A stretch of 64,000 nt of DNA from Paenibacillus sp. RC334 (GTDB lineage: Bacteria; Bacillota; Bacilli; Paenibacillales; Paenibacillaceae). Numbering within the stretch: position 1 is the first letter of the stretch; each line of letters begins with the position of its first letter. The translations under genes and the position numbers were made by a program. The notes under the pieces are model-generated. The model did not search any database. It saw only the letters and a program-made list of their open reading frames with translations, and was not told the origin of the DNA. The stretch covers positions 2,232,001 to 2,296,000 of the forward strand of contig NZ_CP125370.1 of assembly GCF_030034735.1 (NCBI RefSeq). Direction: 5' to 3'. Below, in pieces: positions 44,198 to 53,932 of this stretch.

Positions 44198-45295
44198 ATG
44201 AGTATACATGAATACGGCTGGTCTGATTACTGGAACGGCTTTTGGGATCAATGGAAACAAAGCTTTGAAGAACGAGCAGAAAATACACAGGTACGCCCTG
44301 CCCGTCTGATTGCCGATTATGGTCAAAAAGTAAAGCTTATGACTATGGATGGAGAACGCTGGGGAGCTGCTTCCGGCAAGCTGAGACATGCTATTGTCGA
44401 TCCGGCAGAAATGCCGGCTGTGGGGGATTGGGTGGCTGTCACCGTGCCAGATGGAACCTCGGATGCAGTCATTCATGCCGTGCTGCCACGTAAAAGTCGG
44501 ATATCCCGGCAGGCTGCCGGCTTTGAGACGAAGGAGCAGCTGATTGCGACAAATGTAGATACGCTCTTTCTCGTCAATGCACTGAATCACGATTTTAATG
44601 TGCGCAGGCTGGAACGGTATCTAATTATGGCGTGGAACAGTGGGGTCGATCCGGTCGTTGTGTTGAGCAAAAGCGATCTTTGTTTCGATGTGGAAGAGCG
44701 GGTGGCAGAAGCGGAGGGGGTTGCCCCCGGTGTGCCTGTCATCGTTATTTCCGCTTTGCAGAATGAAGGGAGAGAGCAGTTGGAGGCGTTTCTTCAACCC
44801 GGACGCACAGTTGCCTTGACAGGCTCCTCCGGCAGCGGCAAATCAACAATTGTGAACTGGCTGTCCGGGGCCGAAGTTCAGCTTACACAGGATGTGAGGG
44901 AAGAGGACAGCCGGGGTCGCCATACGACAACTCACCGACAGTTGTTCCCCATATTGAGGCAAGCCGTTCTGCTGGATACGCCGGGAATGCGTGAACTGAA
45001 TCTGTGGGATGATTCCACTGGGGTCGCCAATACCTTCGCGGATATTACGGAAATGGCACAAAATTGCCGTTTTGCAGACTGCAAGCATCAAGGAGAAGCG
45101 GGATGTGCGGTAGAGGAAGCTGTGCAGCGTGGTGAGCTATCTGAATCCAGAGTGAACAACTATCGCAAAATGCAGCGGGAGCTGGAGTATCAGGCACGTA
45201 AAGAAGCAGATCGGCGGAAAAAGGATCAACGTTCAAGCACAAATCAGGGCCGAGTCGGTAATCGAAGGGGCTGGAGACGTGATGTGGAGTGGTGA
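44198..45295 (+). CDS. rsgA: RsgA-type circularly permuted GTPase
   Basis: The 365-aa protein has an N-terminal OB-fold (~35-100), a circularly permuted G domain with P-loop GSSGSGKST (~209-217), the switch RGRHTTTHRQLF, and G3 LLDTPGMREL, then a C-terminal zinc knuckle (CRFADCKHQGEAGC). RsgA matures the 30S ribosomal subunit. The NKxD motif is changed to SKSD. It is longer than canonical RsgA (~300 aa) and away from the usual stk/rpe cluster, so it may be a paralogue. ATG 44198 follows AGGAGG. The leader upstream suggests induction under translation stress. Confidence 0.85.
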   Translation: MSIHEYGWSDYWNGFWDQWKQSFEERAENTQVRPARLIADYGQKVKLMTMDGERWGAASGKLRHAIVDPAEMPAVGDWVAVTVPDGTSDAVIHAVLPRKSRISRQAAGFETKEQLIATNVDTLFLVNALNHDFNVRRLERYLIMAWNSGVDPVVVLSKSDLCFDVEERVAEAEGVAPGVPVIVISALQNEGREQLEAFLQPGRTVALTGSSGSGKSTIVNWLSGAEVQLTQDVREEDSRGRHTTTHRQLFPILRQAVLLDTPGMRELNLWDDSTGVANTFADITEMAQNCRFADCKHQGEAGCAVEEAVQRGELSESRVNNYRKMQRELEYQARKEADRRKKDQRSSTNQGRVGNRRGWRRDVEW

Positions 45296-45371
45296 GATGA
45301 AGAAAGGTTATTTGTAAAAATCACAAGAGAATCTGCGGTGTGGTCGGCATATCCTGTAGAGGGGTGAGTAT

Positions 45372-45710
45372 ATGCCGAATTATAGTATTGTGGTGAGTTT
45401 GTCGGATCGTCGTCTGTATTTAAAAGATGGAGATCAGACTGTACTTAGTTATCCGGTCGGTATTGGTAAAATTGCTACACAGACGCCGTACGGACAATTT
45501 ACCATCATCAACAAACAGCCCAATCCCGGCGGCCCCTTCGGAGCGTTCTGGATGGGGCTGTCCAAGCCGCATTATGGCATCCACGGCACCAATGCGCCTT
45601 GGTCCATTGGCAAGCTGGTGTCGCATGGTTGCATACGTATGCAGAACAAGGATGTGCTGGAGCTTCAGGAAAAGGTGAGCATTGGCACGCCGGTCACCAT
45701 ACAGCCTTAG
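45372..45710 (+). CDS. Minimal L,D-transpeptidase (YkuD domain)
   Basis: This 112-aa protein consists only of a YkuD catalytic domain: [37 protein letters not shown] and the active site SHGCIRM, with catalytic Cys87. It lacks a signal peptide, LysM or wall-binding domain, like some spore or cytosol-side YkuD proteins; how it reaches the wall is unclear. RBS AGGGGTGA precedes ATG 45372. It cross-links or modifies peptidoglycan stems by family knowledge. Confidence 0.88.
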   Translation: MPNYSIVVSLSDRRLYLKDGDQTVLSYPVGIGKIATQTPYGQFTIINKQPNPGGPFGAFWMGLSKPHYGIHGTNAPWSIGKLVSHGCIRMQNKDVLELQEKVSIGTPVTIQP

Positions 45711-45753
45711 TGACCGACAAGTTACAATACCCTGCAAGCCATGTGCTGTCCAA

Positions 45754-46773
45754 TTATGATTTGGGTTGAATAGGGATACGGGCTTCAACCCGTTTGGAGC
45801 CCTCTTTGTCGTCCGCGGATTTAACTAGTGTGCCGGAAAGATGCTCTCCGCCTGCTCCATACACTCGTTTCGCATTCGCCCATATGTCTTCGTTAGGTTC
45901 GAAGCTTATAACCATGGTGTAACGATTAGCCAGGCTCGGTTTTTTGACCCTCATACTGATAGAGCCGTCAGGCATGACTTTGGTTTGATCGTCATAGCCA
46001 AACTGCCAGCGTCCCGGGAAATCAATGGTAAGCTTGACATCTGATCCTTCCAGTAAATTACTGCGCGCATACACATGATAATAGTTGCCTTCCTGCTTCA
46101 CATCCGGCTTGATCCACACTTTGGGGCTACCGTAATCCTTTGGTTTGTTCCAGACAGGCTTAACCAGCGGGGTGCTTTGTTCCTGCTCAGGATCAAACTC
46201 GGCGCCAATTCGGACTTCTTGCCGAAGCTGCTCCTTTTCTTCGTATTGATATACATAGGGCCCTTCCAATTTCTCACCACCGCTGCTGTAAAGATTGCGT
46301 ATCGGGTCGTCTTGGTCAGCCGGACGGAACAAAACCGTCAGATCCATGCTGCCCTGTATGCCTGGCCGTTGCACACGAAGTACAAAGCTTCCGTCCTTTT
46401 GAACAGTTGCTTCGTCCGTGTACCCGGTGAGCAGGGAGTTTTTGACCGCGAGATTACCCTTAATCCGCGCTCCGGCGGGGAGGTTGGAGCGCCCTGTGAC
46501 CTTTACGGTTTTTCTGTCTATATTTACATTGCCTGATATTTCGACATAACTGCTGCCTTGTTGATGTACAGGGGTGCGATTGGCAGCTCGTTCATCCAGG
46601 GAGGACGTATTCTGATTCGGGTTGCCGGTAACGGTGTAGGCGCGGGCCTCAGCCTCATGTTGGGCCATACTGCGGGTAGAGGCTTTTTCCCTGCTGCATG
46701 CAGACAGAATTGTCAGTAACAACAAAGTGTATAAAAATATCCAGACTATTTTAGCCAATCTGTGCTTTTCCAT
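45754..46773 (-). CDS. Secreted lipoprotein of unknown function
   Basis: This ~339-aa protein starts with a lipoprotein signal: MEKHRLAKIVW, a hydrophobic core and the lipobox LSAC, so a Cys near residue 26 would be acylated. The mature part has two related beta-rich repeats (SYVEISGNVNIDRKTVKVTG and KVWIKPDVKQEGNYYHVYA, each followed by SNL and a GY.D pattern with DGS). I prefer ATG 46773, with AAGGAG 12 nt upstream, to the earlier in-frame starts at 46797 and 46821. I do not recognise the family. Confidence 0.75.
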   Translation of the reverse strand: MEKHRLAKIVWIFLYTLLLLTILSACSREKASTRSMAQHEAEARAYTVTGNPNQNTSSLDERAANRTPVHQQGSSYVEISGNVNIDRKTVKVTGRSNLPAGARIKGNLAVKNSLLTGYTDEATVQKDGSFVLRVQRPGIQGSMDLTVLFRPADQDDPIRNLYSSGGEKLEGPYVYQYEEKEQLRQEVRIGAEFDPEQEQSTPLVKPVWNKPKDYGSPKVWIKPDVKQEGNYYHVYARSNLLEGSDVKLTIDFPGRWQFGYDDQTKVMPDGSISMRVKKPSLANRYTMVISFEPNEDIWANAKRVYGAGGEHLSGTLVKSADDKEGSKRVEARIPIQPKS

Positions 46774-46989
46774 AGTTTCTGCACGCTCCTTGTTCATAGC
46801 TTCCAGATTTAAAGCGGTCAATTCTTTGAAACTTTATGTATTTACCCTTTATAAAGGTTATGTAATCCAGCCTACTTTATCCAACAGGTTGCTTACATGT
46901 TTAAACCACAAGCGGAATGGTTAAAAATGGATAGTCTGGTCATCCCCTTGGAATGCAGGGGCAGCATGTTGTAAAGGAGCCTGAGCCAT

Positions 46990-47142
46990 ATGTCCATTGA
47001 CCGTTTTATCCTGAAAAAGCTGGACAACTGCCGGGAAGAGCATACACGCGCTAATTTAGTGGAGCTGTTTAGAATACGAATTGAGAAGGCGCAGAAGTTG
47101 GAACGAGGCGGAAAAAAAGGTTATCGCAAAAGAATACTATAA
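46990..47142 (+). CDS. Small basic helical protein
   Basis: This 50-aa gene starts ATG 46990 with AAAGGAG 10 nt upstream and ends TAA 47140-47142. It begins MSIDRFILKKLDNCREEH, is helical in character and ends in a Lys/Arg-rich tail (GKKGYRKRIL). It is followed by a terminator-like hairpin. The RBS and terminator argue that it is real. It is about the size of Spo0E-like regulators but lacks their SxxxD motif, so no function is assigned. Confidence 0.55.
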   Translation: MSIDRFILKKLDNCREEHTRANLVELFRIRIEKAQKLERGGKKGYRKRIL

Positions 47143-47208
47143 GCAGTTTGCTATAAAATGATAGGTTCGGCTAGTTACATGTATCATGTTTCAAGGCCGC
47201 TGATACGG

Positions 47209-47237
47209 AGAGGGTGCATAGTCACTCTCTCTTTTTT
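47209..47237 (+). terminator. Terminator after the small basic gene
   Basis: AGAGGGTG (47209-47216) pairs with CACTCTCT (47223-47230) with one G-U pair, followed by CTTTTTT. Confidence 0.7.
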
Positions 47238-47268
47238 GCTATGATTTCGGAACAAAAAAAAGTCCCTC

Positions 47269-47508
47269 TTAGTAGAGGGACAGTGCCAATGAATCATTTT
47301 CACTAACGCTATGCAGGATGGCTTCACAACCGACAATTTCTATACTGATCAAAGAGTTAAGACATTTTTGAAGGGCACGCTTGCCTCTGGAGATTTTGTT
47401 CTCCAAAGTGTTGCTTAGAAGTTTTAATGTTTTTTGTACAGGTTGTTTGTTTTCTTGGTTGAAGTATACGGGAATACGTTTGTTTTGAAATGTAATTAAT
47501 GTTCTCAC
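47269..47508 (-). CDS. Small hypothetical protein
   Basis: The 79-aa protein starts at GTG 47508 with GAGGTG 6 nt upstream on the minus strand; a GTG at 47517 overlaps that site. It begins MRTLITFQNKRIPVYF and has a basic, helical middle (NKISRGKRALQKCLNSLIS). No signal or membrane segment is seen. The family is not recognised. Confidence 0.5.
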   Translation of the reverse strand: MRTLITFQNKRIPVYFNQENKQPVQKTLKLLSNTLENKISRGKRALQKCLNSLISIEIVGCEAILHSVSENDSLALSLY

Positions 47509-47517
47509 AAAAATCAC

Positions 47518-47901
47518 CTCGCTTGAGTTATTTCATGACTTTATTGTAGAGCCCGTTTCTTAAAATTACCTTAAAAACACCTTATAAAAACATAAAGGTC
47601 TGAAAAATTTACAAAGTGTTCACAATACTCTGGTAAACAATCAAATTTAGTTTAACCCATCGACAAAATGACGTATATGCGAATTCTACAAAACTTTGAA
47701 AATATAGTTTATTGATTCATATGACTCTTTTAAGATATAAAAATACAACTAAAGTCATGATTTTATAGTGCGAGTGGGTAGTTTGTAACAAATTGACAGT
47801 CTAATAGGCGGATGCTACAGTTACGATAGCCATATTTTCATAGAAAATAGGCTCTTTGTGTGAGTTTTACTGTATATATTAAGGATCGGGAGGGATGACA
47901 G
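47518..47901 (+). other. AT-rich upstream region of the type VII locus
   Basis: No gene is seen in 384 bases. It carries a promoter-like TTGACA-N17-TACAGT at 47793-47821 and an AT hairpin (GCC-A-TATTTTC/GAAAATA-GGC, 47829-47852) in the would-be leader of the YukD-like gene. The AT content is clearly above that of the flanks. Confidence 0.5.
47793..47821 (+). promoter_or_regulatory. Putative promoter of the type VII locus
   Basis: TTGACA (47793-47798), 17-nt spacer, TACAGT (47816-47821), ~75 nt before the YukD-like start. Confidence 0.5.
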
Positions 47902-48222
47902 ATGATCCTGACCGTGCTTTCGGGACGACAGGAAACAGAGTGGTTTGACATCGAGGTGGCTGATGAATACTCGGTAGATCATTTGAAGCTGATGTTGGGT
48001 GTGCGTATTTTTGGTGAGCCTCCGGCGGAAGGAATGCAATATATTATGGAAGCAAAATTCCCGGAGGGGCTTTGGTTCAGAGTGGATGACGACCAACTGC
48101 TGATAGGAGCGGGTCTGCGGGAAGGCTGTACGGTGCGTATTCAGCGTGCTTTTTCGACAACCCGGGACGAAGCTCCTGTATATGGACGGCGTTCGCTGTT
48201 TCAAAGTGAAAAAAATGGGTAA
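47902..48222 (+). CDS. YukD/EsaB-like ubiquitin-fold protein
   Basis: The 106-aa protein has a ubiquitin-like beginning (MILTVLSGRQETEWFDIEV, SVDHLKLMLG) and DDDQLLIGAGLREGCTVRIQ, the YukD/EsaB pattern. YukD proteins are small partners of type VII secretion systems. It is the first gene of the locus and lies 67 nt upstream of the ATPase gene. A Ser-rich tail follows the fold. RBS GGGAGG precedes ATG 47902. Confidence 0.75.
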   Translation: MILTVLSGRQETEWFDIEVADEYSVDHLKLMLGVRIFGEPPAEGMQYIMEAKFPEGLWFRVDDDQLLIGAGLREGCTVRIQRAFSTTRDEAPVYGRRSLFQSEKNG

Positions 48223-48289
48223 ATACACACATGAAATTATATGAAACCTTGGTAAAATGAAATAGTAAGCAAAAAGGGGGACTTTTGTC

Positions 48290-50533
48290 TTGAATGTATT
48301 ATACCAGCGCTCCCCGAGATTAAGACCGGCGCTCCGAGAGGAGAAGCTGGAGATTTTACGGCCTCCGGCTGAGCCGAGCAAGCCGTCTTTTTCCATTATA
48401 TCTATACTTATTCCGTTAATGATGACGTTGGTAACTATTGGTTTTTACGTATATATGAGCAAAACAGGCAAGATGGGCAACAGTAACTACCTGATGTTCC
48501 AGATGGTTACTGTGGTCATGATGCTTACATCCTATACCATTCCTTTTTTCGTGTATTTGAACAATAAGAAGGACTACAAGCGCAAGCTGGAGGAACGTGA
48601 CCGGATGTATCGGGAACAGCTCCAGAAGCATCGGGAAGAGCTTGAATTGAAACGCGAAGAGCAAATTCGCACGCTATATGAAATTCACGGTGACCCGCAA
48701 ATCTGCGCTCAAATCGTCAAAAACCGTAACAGCTCTCTCTGGGAGCGTTCGCCAGAGGATGAGGATTTTTTGCAAGTGCGTATTGGAACCGGACAAGTTC
48801 CGTTTCATATCAAGCTGCAAATCCCACGCCCGGACGGCTATGACCGAGACCCGTTGCTGGGAGCTGCGGATGAATTGGGGGAAGAGTTTCGTCTGGTGGA
48901 TGCTGCTTCCATTGCCTTGCCGCTGTTTCAATCCAAGGTGGTTGGACTGGTTGGAGAGCGAGAGCATACTCTTGCAGCATTAAGAGTGATTCTGGCACAG
49001 GTGACTGTCCGTCACTCGCCGGATGAAGTGAAAATCGCTTCCTTTTATGATGAGCGTGAGGAAAGTGAATGGAATTGGATGCGTTGGCTTCCGCATGTGT
49101 GGGACGATGACAGAACTGGGCGGATGATGTCAGACCGCAGCAGTAGCGCCCATCAATTGGCCGACTTTCTGTTTGCCAGATTGAACCGCCGTAAAAACAA
49201 CCGTAACGAACGTCATGGAAAAGGGATGGAGGTCCCGTGTTATGTGGTTGTTTTATCAGATAGCCAGCTAATTGAGGAAGAACCGCTGCTTCCGTTGCTG
49301 TTGGAGGACGGACGGGCAATTGATGCGTGTACCATCGTTCTGGCTTCCCGAAAGGAAGCTTTGCCGATGCAATGTCAGCTTATCGTGGAGGCTTCCAAGG
49401 AGCAGGGCGTATATGCCCGCAAATCGGAGTCATCGGAGGTTGAACAGCAAAGTTTTAAACCGGATCGTCTGTCGAGAGAGGAAGCAGATGCATTGGCGCG
49501 GTATATGGCTCCTATTCGCTTGAAGCGTTCCTCGGCTTCGGATATTCCCTCTGTGCTGCCACTGTTCGATATGATGAGTGTAGCGGGTGTGGAAGAACTG
49601 GACGTGTCAGAACGGTGGCGGCGCAACCGCTATCCTGATACATTACCTGTACCTATGGGTGTCCGGGCAGGTGGCAAGAAGATCATGATTAATCTGCATG
49701 ATAAAATCGAGCGCCAGGGACACGGCCCCCACGGTTTGATCGCCGGTACGACAGGTTCAGGGAAGAGTGAGGTTATTCAGTCCATCGTAGCTTCCCTTGC
49801 TGCTGAGTTTCACCCGCATGATCTTGCGTTTATGCTGATTGACTACAAGGGTGGCGGTATGTCCAATACGTTCGTCAATTTGCCGCATGTGGTGGGCACG
49901 ATTACGAATTTGGACAATAACCTGATCGAACGCGCCAAAATATCACTAAAAGCAGAACTGGTCCGCCGACAGAAAATATTAAACGATGCGGGCAATTTGC
50001 AGCATATTGATGAATATTACAGATTGCTCCGGCAGCGGCACGCACAACCGCTGCCTCATCTGGTTATAATTATTGATGAATTTGCACAATTAAAACGGGA
50101 TCAACCCGAGTTCATGGATGAGCTAATCAGTATTGCCGCCATTGGACGGACATTGGGTGTCCATCTGATTTTGGCGACCCAAAAGCCTGCTGGCGTTGTG
50201 GATGATAAAATCTGGAGTAACTCCAGGTTCCGTATCTGCTTACGGGTGCAGAGCGAAGGCGACAGCCGTGATATGTTGAAAATACCGAATGCTGCGTGGA
50301 TCACGAAGCCGGGACGAGGGTATTTTCAGGTCGGCAGTGATGAGGTATTTGAAGAAATGCAGTTTGCCTGGAGCGGTGCCCCGTATGTAGGCAACAGCGA
50401 TATTTCTTCCGCACTGCCTGTTCATGAGGTGAGACTGAACGGGAAGCGTGAAGCGCTGCTGACTGGGGGGCGAACGGGCAAACTCAGGCTTAAAAGGGGA
50501 AGAAGCTCCCAAACAGCTTCAGATATTCATTGA
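48290..50533 (+). CDS. essC: EccC/EssC-type secretion ATPase, N-terminal part (frameshifted)
   Basis: This is a 747-aa FtsK/SpoIIIE-type type VII motor cut short by a frameshift. Start is TTG 48290 with AAAAAGGGGG upstream. There is no FHA domain; the N-terminus has a PR-rich QRSPRLRP and EILRPPA segment like actinobacterial EccC, then two membrane helices (~37-60 and ~68-88). ATPase domain 1 has AGTTGSGKSE, IDYKGGGMS and IIIDEFAQL. The frame leaves the family sequence at AAAAGGGG (50492-50499); removal of one base would restore GEEAPKQLQIFIDYI and continue into the next frame. Truncated here it would lack ATPase domains 2 and 3. Confidence 0.85.
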   Translation: MNVLYQRSPRLRPALREEKLEILRPPAEPSKPSFSIISILIPLMMTLVTIGFYVYMSKTGKMGNSNYLMFQMVTVVMMLTSYTIPFFVYLNNKKDYKRKLEERDRMYREQLQKHREELELKREEQIRTLYEIHGDPQICAQIVKNRNSSLWERSPEDEDFLQVRIGTGQVPFHIKLQIPRPDGYDRDPLLGAADELGEEFRLVDAASIALPLFQSKVVGLVGEREHTLAALRVILAQVTVRHSPDEVKIASFYDEREESEWNWMRWLPHVWDDDRTGRMMSDRSSSAHQLADFLFARLNRRKNNRNERHGKGMEVPCYVVVLSDSQLIEEEPLLPLLLEDGRAIDACTIVLASRKEALPMQCQLIVEASKEQGVYARKSESSEVEQQSFKPDRLSREEADALARYMAPIRLKRSSASDIPSVLPLFDMMSVAGVEELDVSERWRRNRYPDTLPVPMGVRAGGKKIMINLHDKIERQGHGPHGLIAGTTGSGKSEVIQSIVASLAAEFHPHDLAFMLIDYKGGGMSNTFVNLPHVVGTITNLDNNLIERAKISLKAELVRRQKILNDAGNLQHIDEYYRLLRQRHAQPLPHLVIIIDEFAQLKRDQPEFMDELISIAAIGRTLGVHLILATQKPAGVVDDKIWSNSRFRICLRVQSEGDSRDMLKIPNAAWITKPGRGYFQVGSDEVFEEMQFAWSGAPYVGNSDISSALPVHEVRLNGKREALLTGGRTGKLRLKRGRSSQTASDIH

Positions 50534-50606
50534 TTATATTGCAGAAGAAGCTGCCAAGGCAGGGATCGAACGGCTTCAGGGACCGTGGCTTCCGCCGCTG
50601 CCTGAA

Positions 50607-52286
50607 TTGCTGGATTTAACTGACTTGCCTCCATGCGCCGAAACGGGCAGTCCAGCATCTCCTCAAGAGCTGAAGGCGGTCATGGGTCTGGTTGATGATT
50701 TGCCGAACCAGCGACAGGAGCCGATTTATGCATCACTGGATCATGGTCATTGGGCAGTGTACGGTATGCCGGGCATGGGTAAAACGACCTTTTTGCAAAC
50801 AATGCTAATGTCGGTGGCTCAGCGCTTTCATGCGAACCGTTGGAACGGTTACATCATTGATATGGGTCGAACGATGCGCGACTTTGGGGAACTTCCCCAG
50901 ATCGGTGCTGTTATGATGGCAGAGGAGGACGACCGGATCAAGCGGTTGTTCCGTTATCTGTTCAAGCAGGTAGCTGTACGTAAGGAAATGATTTCCGAAG
51001 CTGGTGTCAAAACGATAAGCTCTTATCGACGTTCTGCTGTTGAGGATGTGCCACAAATAATCGTAGTCATTGATGGCTACCTTAATTTCCGTAATGCTTA
51101 TCCAGATGAAAATGAGCTGCTGGAATCTCTTTTGCGTGAAGGTGGCAGTCTCGGTATTACATTTATCATTACAGCGAATCGGATTACCGATGTGTTTGAG
51201 AAGTTCCGCAGTAATATTCCGAACGCTGTTTCTTTTGAAATGTCTGACCCAAGTGATTATTATTATGCGGTAGGACGACCAGCCAAAACACCGGGGCCTT
51301 TAATTCCGGGTCGGGCTTTGGTCAAAGGGCATATCCCGCCGCTGGAGTTCCAGACGGCATTGCCTTCACCCGGAGAAGATGAAACGGAGCGTTCAGCACG
51401 GTTGCGCCGCAACATAGCTGGCATCGTACAGGAATGGAAGGGCAAAAACGCCCCAGCCATTCTTCCGTTGCCCGAGCGAATCCCGTTGGCGGAACTGCTT
51501 CAGCAATGGGACCGGACGAGCGGGCCTTCGGGCGCGCTTCCTTATGAGGTGCCTGTAGGGCTACAGAGTGACGATCTGGAGCCTTTCTTACTGAACCTCA
51601 AGGAAGGTCCTAATTTTATCGTTGGTAGTCCTATGGAGGGAGGAAAAACCTCTTTCCTGATGAGCTGGATCATATCGCTGGCTTATTACACATCGCCGAG
51701 TCAATTGGAAGTCTATACGGTCGATACCCGCTATGGAGGCGGGGGACTATCACGATTGCGGCATCTTCCTCATGTCAAGGCTGCTGCTGAAAGCGAGGAA
51801 GAGCTTGGTCCATTGGTACAGCAAATGTATGATATCGTTCAACAGCGGAACAAGGAGGGGAATGATCCCGAATTGCTGCTGGTCATTGATGATGCGGATA
51901 TGCTAAGCAAGCAATTGAACGATTTTACGATAAAGGATCAGCTCTCCGCCATTGTACGGTTGGGGCGTGATCGCAATGTGCATGTCGTGCTGTCGGGCGT
52001 GCCATCTGATTTCCCAACCTTTGGCGTAGACTGGTTTAATGATGTTAAGGCGAGTCAAAGCGGTATGCTTTTCGGAACACTGGATTCGAATGATTTATCG
52101 TTCTTTCGTATCCCCTATTCAGAAGCGAATGCCGCCGCTGGTGGCCTAAAAGTCCTGCCCCCTGGGCAGGGATACTACGTACGACGCAAATTTACCAGGA
52201 TAAAAGCGGCAATTCCCTTCTCAGAGCAAGTGAGCTGTGAGGATTGGATAACGGAAATTCGTGACCGATGGCATGTTGTAGTTTGA
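50607..52286 (+). pseudogene. essC: EccC/EssC-type ATPase, C-terminal part in the shifted frame
   Basis: This 559-codon frame continues the ATPase: family sequence resumes at 50496 in the +1 phase. Domain 2 has Walker A GMPGMGKTT; its Walker B region VVIDGYLNF lacks the usual acid. Domain 3 has a modified P-loop SPMEGGKT and VIDDADML. No ATG, GTG or TTG with an RBS exists near the junction; the first TTG (50607) has none. So this part is probably not translated alone. Options: a true loss of function, a split by programmed frameshift, or an assembly error in the homopolymer. The downstream gene begins 17 nt later with a proper RBS. Confidence 0.8.
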
Positions 52287-52302
52287 AGGGAGGTGGCTCA
52301 TA

Positions 52303-53145
52303 ATGTTAACGTTTCAAGCTTCCAAGCAGAAGTTAATAACCCTCAAGTCGAAGGAATTGTTTTTCCTGGCAGGCGTTCTGGGTTCTGACAGACTGCTTGG
52401 GGTGGAAGATCCGTTTAAGGGCTATCTGGCAGAAGAGTTGGCGGAAGAGTGGGAGCAGGTAAAAGCCTCTCTTCTGGAAAAGGGGTATTTAAAGCGGGTA
52501 GATGAGGGTACTGAGTTGGCAATGCCCCCTACGGTTTTTTCGAGGGTTGCTATCGCGGGATTATCTAGCCGGGCTTGCCGCATACGCTATTCGCGGGGCG
52601 GTAAGCAGTTCGAAGGTTACCTCCATTGCACGAACGAGCGTGTCGTGGAGCTAGTAAAATCCGTTGATGAACCCGATGAGTACCGTCTGTATGATCTGGG
52701 TAATGTGGAGAAGGCTTGCGAGACATTGATTGATAAAATGGGCTGGGTAGATCGGCTTGTGCCTGAATCTCCTGCGCTCATGTTCTCCAAGCAGGCATTT
52801 AATAAAATTTACGAGCAATCAGCAGGAGAGAGTGTGTCTCTAATCAGCAGTAAACTGACCGAGGCTAGCGGAGATGCAGAGGGGTCTGCGAGACTTGCCC
52901 GGTCATTGAGTTCCCGTATAGCTGAAGGAGAACTGCAATTGCTGGTCTGGAACGGCAGGGAGTGGGAATCACAGCGGGTTGCGTTTGTCCTGTGTCCAAC
53001 GATGAACTGGATATTTCGTATGAGCTCTAATGGCAACGGAGATTGGCTTATTGCAGCCATGGCATCAAGAGATCAGTTTGTGGATTTATTATTAAATTGG
53101 CTGCGACAGTCGGCAGAAACTGAAGAAGCGACAGAAGAAGGGTGA
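52303..53145 (+). CDS. Unrecognised 280-aa type VII-locus protein
   Basis: This 280-aa soluble protein has GGGAGGTGG before ATG 52303. There is no signal peptide or membrane segment. It contains LTLKSKELFFLAGVLGSD-like opening residues (as ITLKSKELFFLAGVLG) and a long helical middle. It sits between the ATPase and a WXG100-like partner gene and its stop overlaps the next start (TGATG). The size and place suit an EspG-like chaperone for secreted partners, but I see no motif to prove this. Confidence 0.6.
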   Translation: MLTFQASKQKLITLKSKELFFLAGVLGSDRLLGVEDPFKGYLAEELAEEWEQVKASLLEKGYLKRVDEGTELAMPPTVFSRVAIAGLSSRACRIRYSRGGKQFEGYLHCTNERVVELVKSVDEPDEYRLYDLGNVEKACETLIDKMGWVDRLVPESPALMFSKQAFNKIYEQSAGESVSLISSKLTEASGDAEGSARLARSLSSRIAEGELQLLVWNGREWESQRVAFVLCPTMNWIFRMSSNGNGDWLIAAMASRDQFVDLLLNWLRQSAETEEATEEG

Positions 53146-53150
53146 TGGAT

Positions 53151-53688
53151 ATGCGCATTCGAGTTGAACCGGATGTGCTTCGGGGGGCTTAGCGGGCAGC
53201 TACAGCATGCGGCGGAGCAAATTCAACAGTTAACAGCAGGGTTGGAGCAGGCGTTACAATCGATGGATTGGGATGTATCTACACGTGAGACTGTCTTGAA
53301 TCATTGGATGCAGGCCAAGCGAATGTCGGAGCAAATTCATGCTTACCTCCATACATCAGGTGCACAATTGAATCAAAAGGCAGAACAGTTCCAGTCTGTT
53401 GACCACAACTATCATACGATTCTGTCATCTGCCAGCCAACCATTAGGACGACCAGTTACAATGCTGGATTGGTCGAATCAGCAGTCATCGTCTATTTTGC
53501 CCGGGCAACCTTCAGAAGGAAGCGGTCCGATTTCGGACCCGCAGTCTGTCGTGAATGCTATTGCTGGTGTACAGTCGTCGGATGCAGGTACGCTGAATCA
53601 GGATATTTTGAAGCAGGCGTCCTCCAGCAATCCGCAGGAATGGTATTTTGTTGACCCGGCTATAGTTAGGGATCAGCCTGTCGCTTAG
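53151..53688 (+). pseudogene. WXG-type partner protein gene with a frameshift in a G-run
   Basis: The natural start is ATG 53151 (MRIRVEPDVLRG) with AAGGGTG upstream, but that frame stops at 53190. After a run of six G (53182-53187) the other frame continues as LSGQLQHAAEQIQQL and ends TAG at 53686-53688. Dropping one G joins the two into ~178 aa: a helical N-terminal hairpin like WXG100/YukE relatives (VLNHWMQAKRMSEQIH) and a Ser/Gln/Pro-rich tail. As written only TTG 53164 could start the long frame, and it has no RBS. Confidence 0.65.
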
Positions 53689-53853
53689 TAGATTCTCGGG
53701 ACTCTCCTGCCTGGTCACATGAGGCCATATAAATTCAGTTCATGGAATCCTGATTTTTTGGGACTTATTAGGTACTAATTCTATTGATATTATATTGTTA
53801 GATGCTGTTTTATAGTCAAAAAGTGGGGTTATTACAATTAGGACCTTCGCCTT

Positions 53854-53883
53854 TTGTAGGAAATTAAATAAACATAGTACAAT
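53854..53883 (+). promoter_or_regulatory. Putative promoter of esxA
   Basis: TTGTAG (53854-53859), 18-nt spacer, TACAAT (53878-53883), 50 nt before the esxA start, suggesting separate strong expression of the secreted protein. Confidence 0.5.
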
Positions 53884-53932
53884 TTGAACCAGTTAAACAA
53901 AACATTTAATATCATCAAGGAGGACTCATAAT

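Noticed and set aside
46990..47142. Spo0E-type aspartyl phosphatase assignment
   Set aside because: Size fits but the characteristic SxxxD motif is missing.
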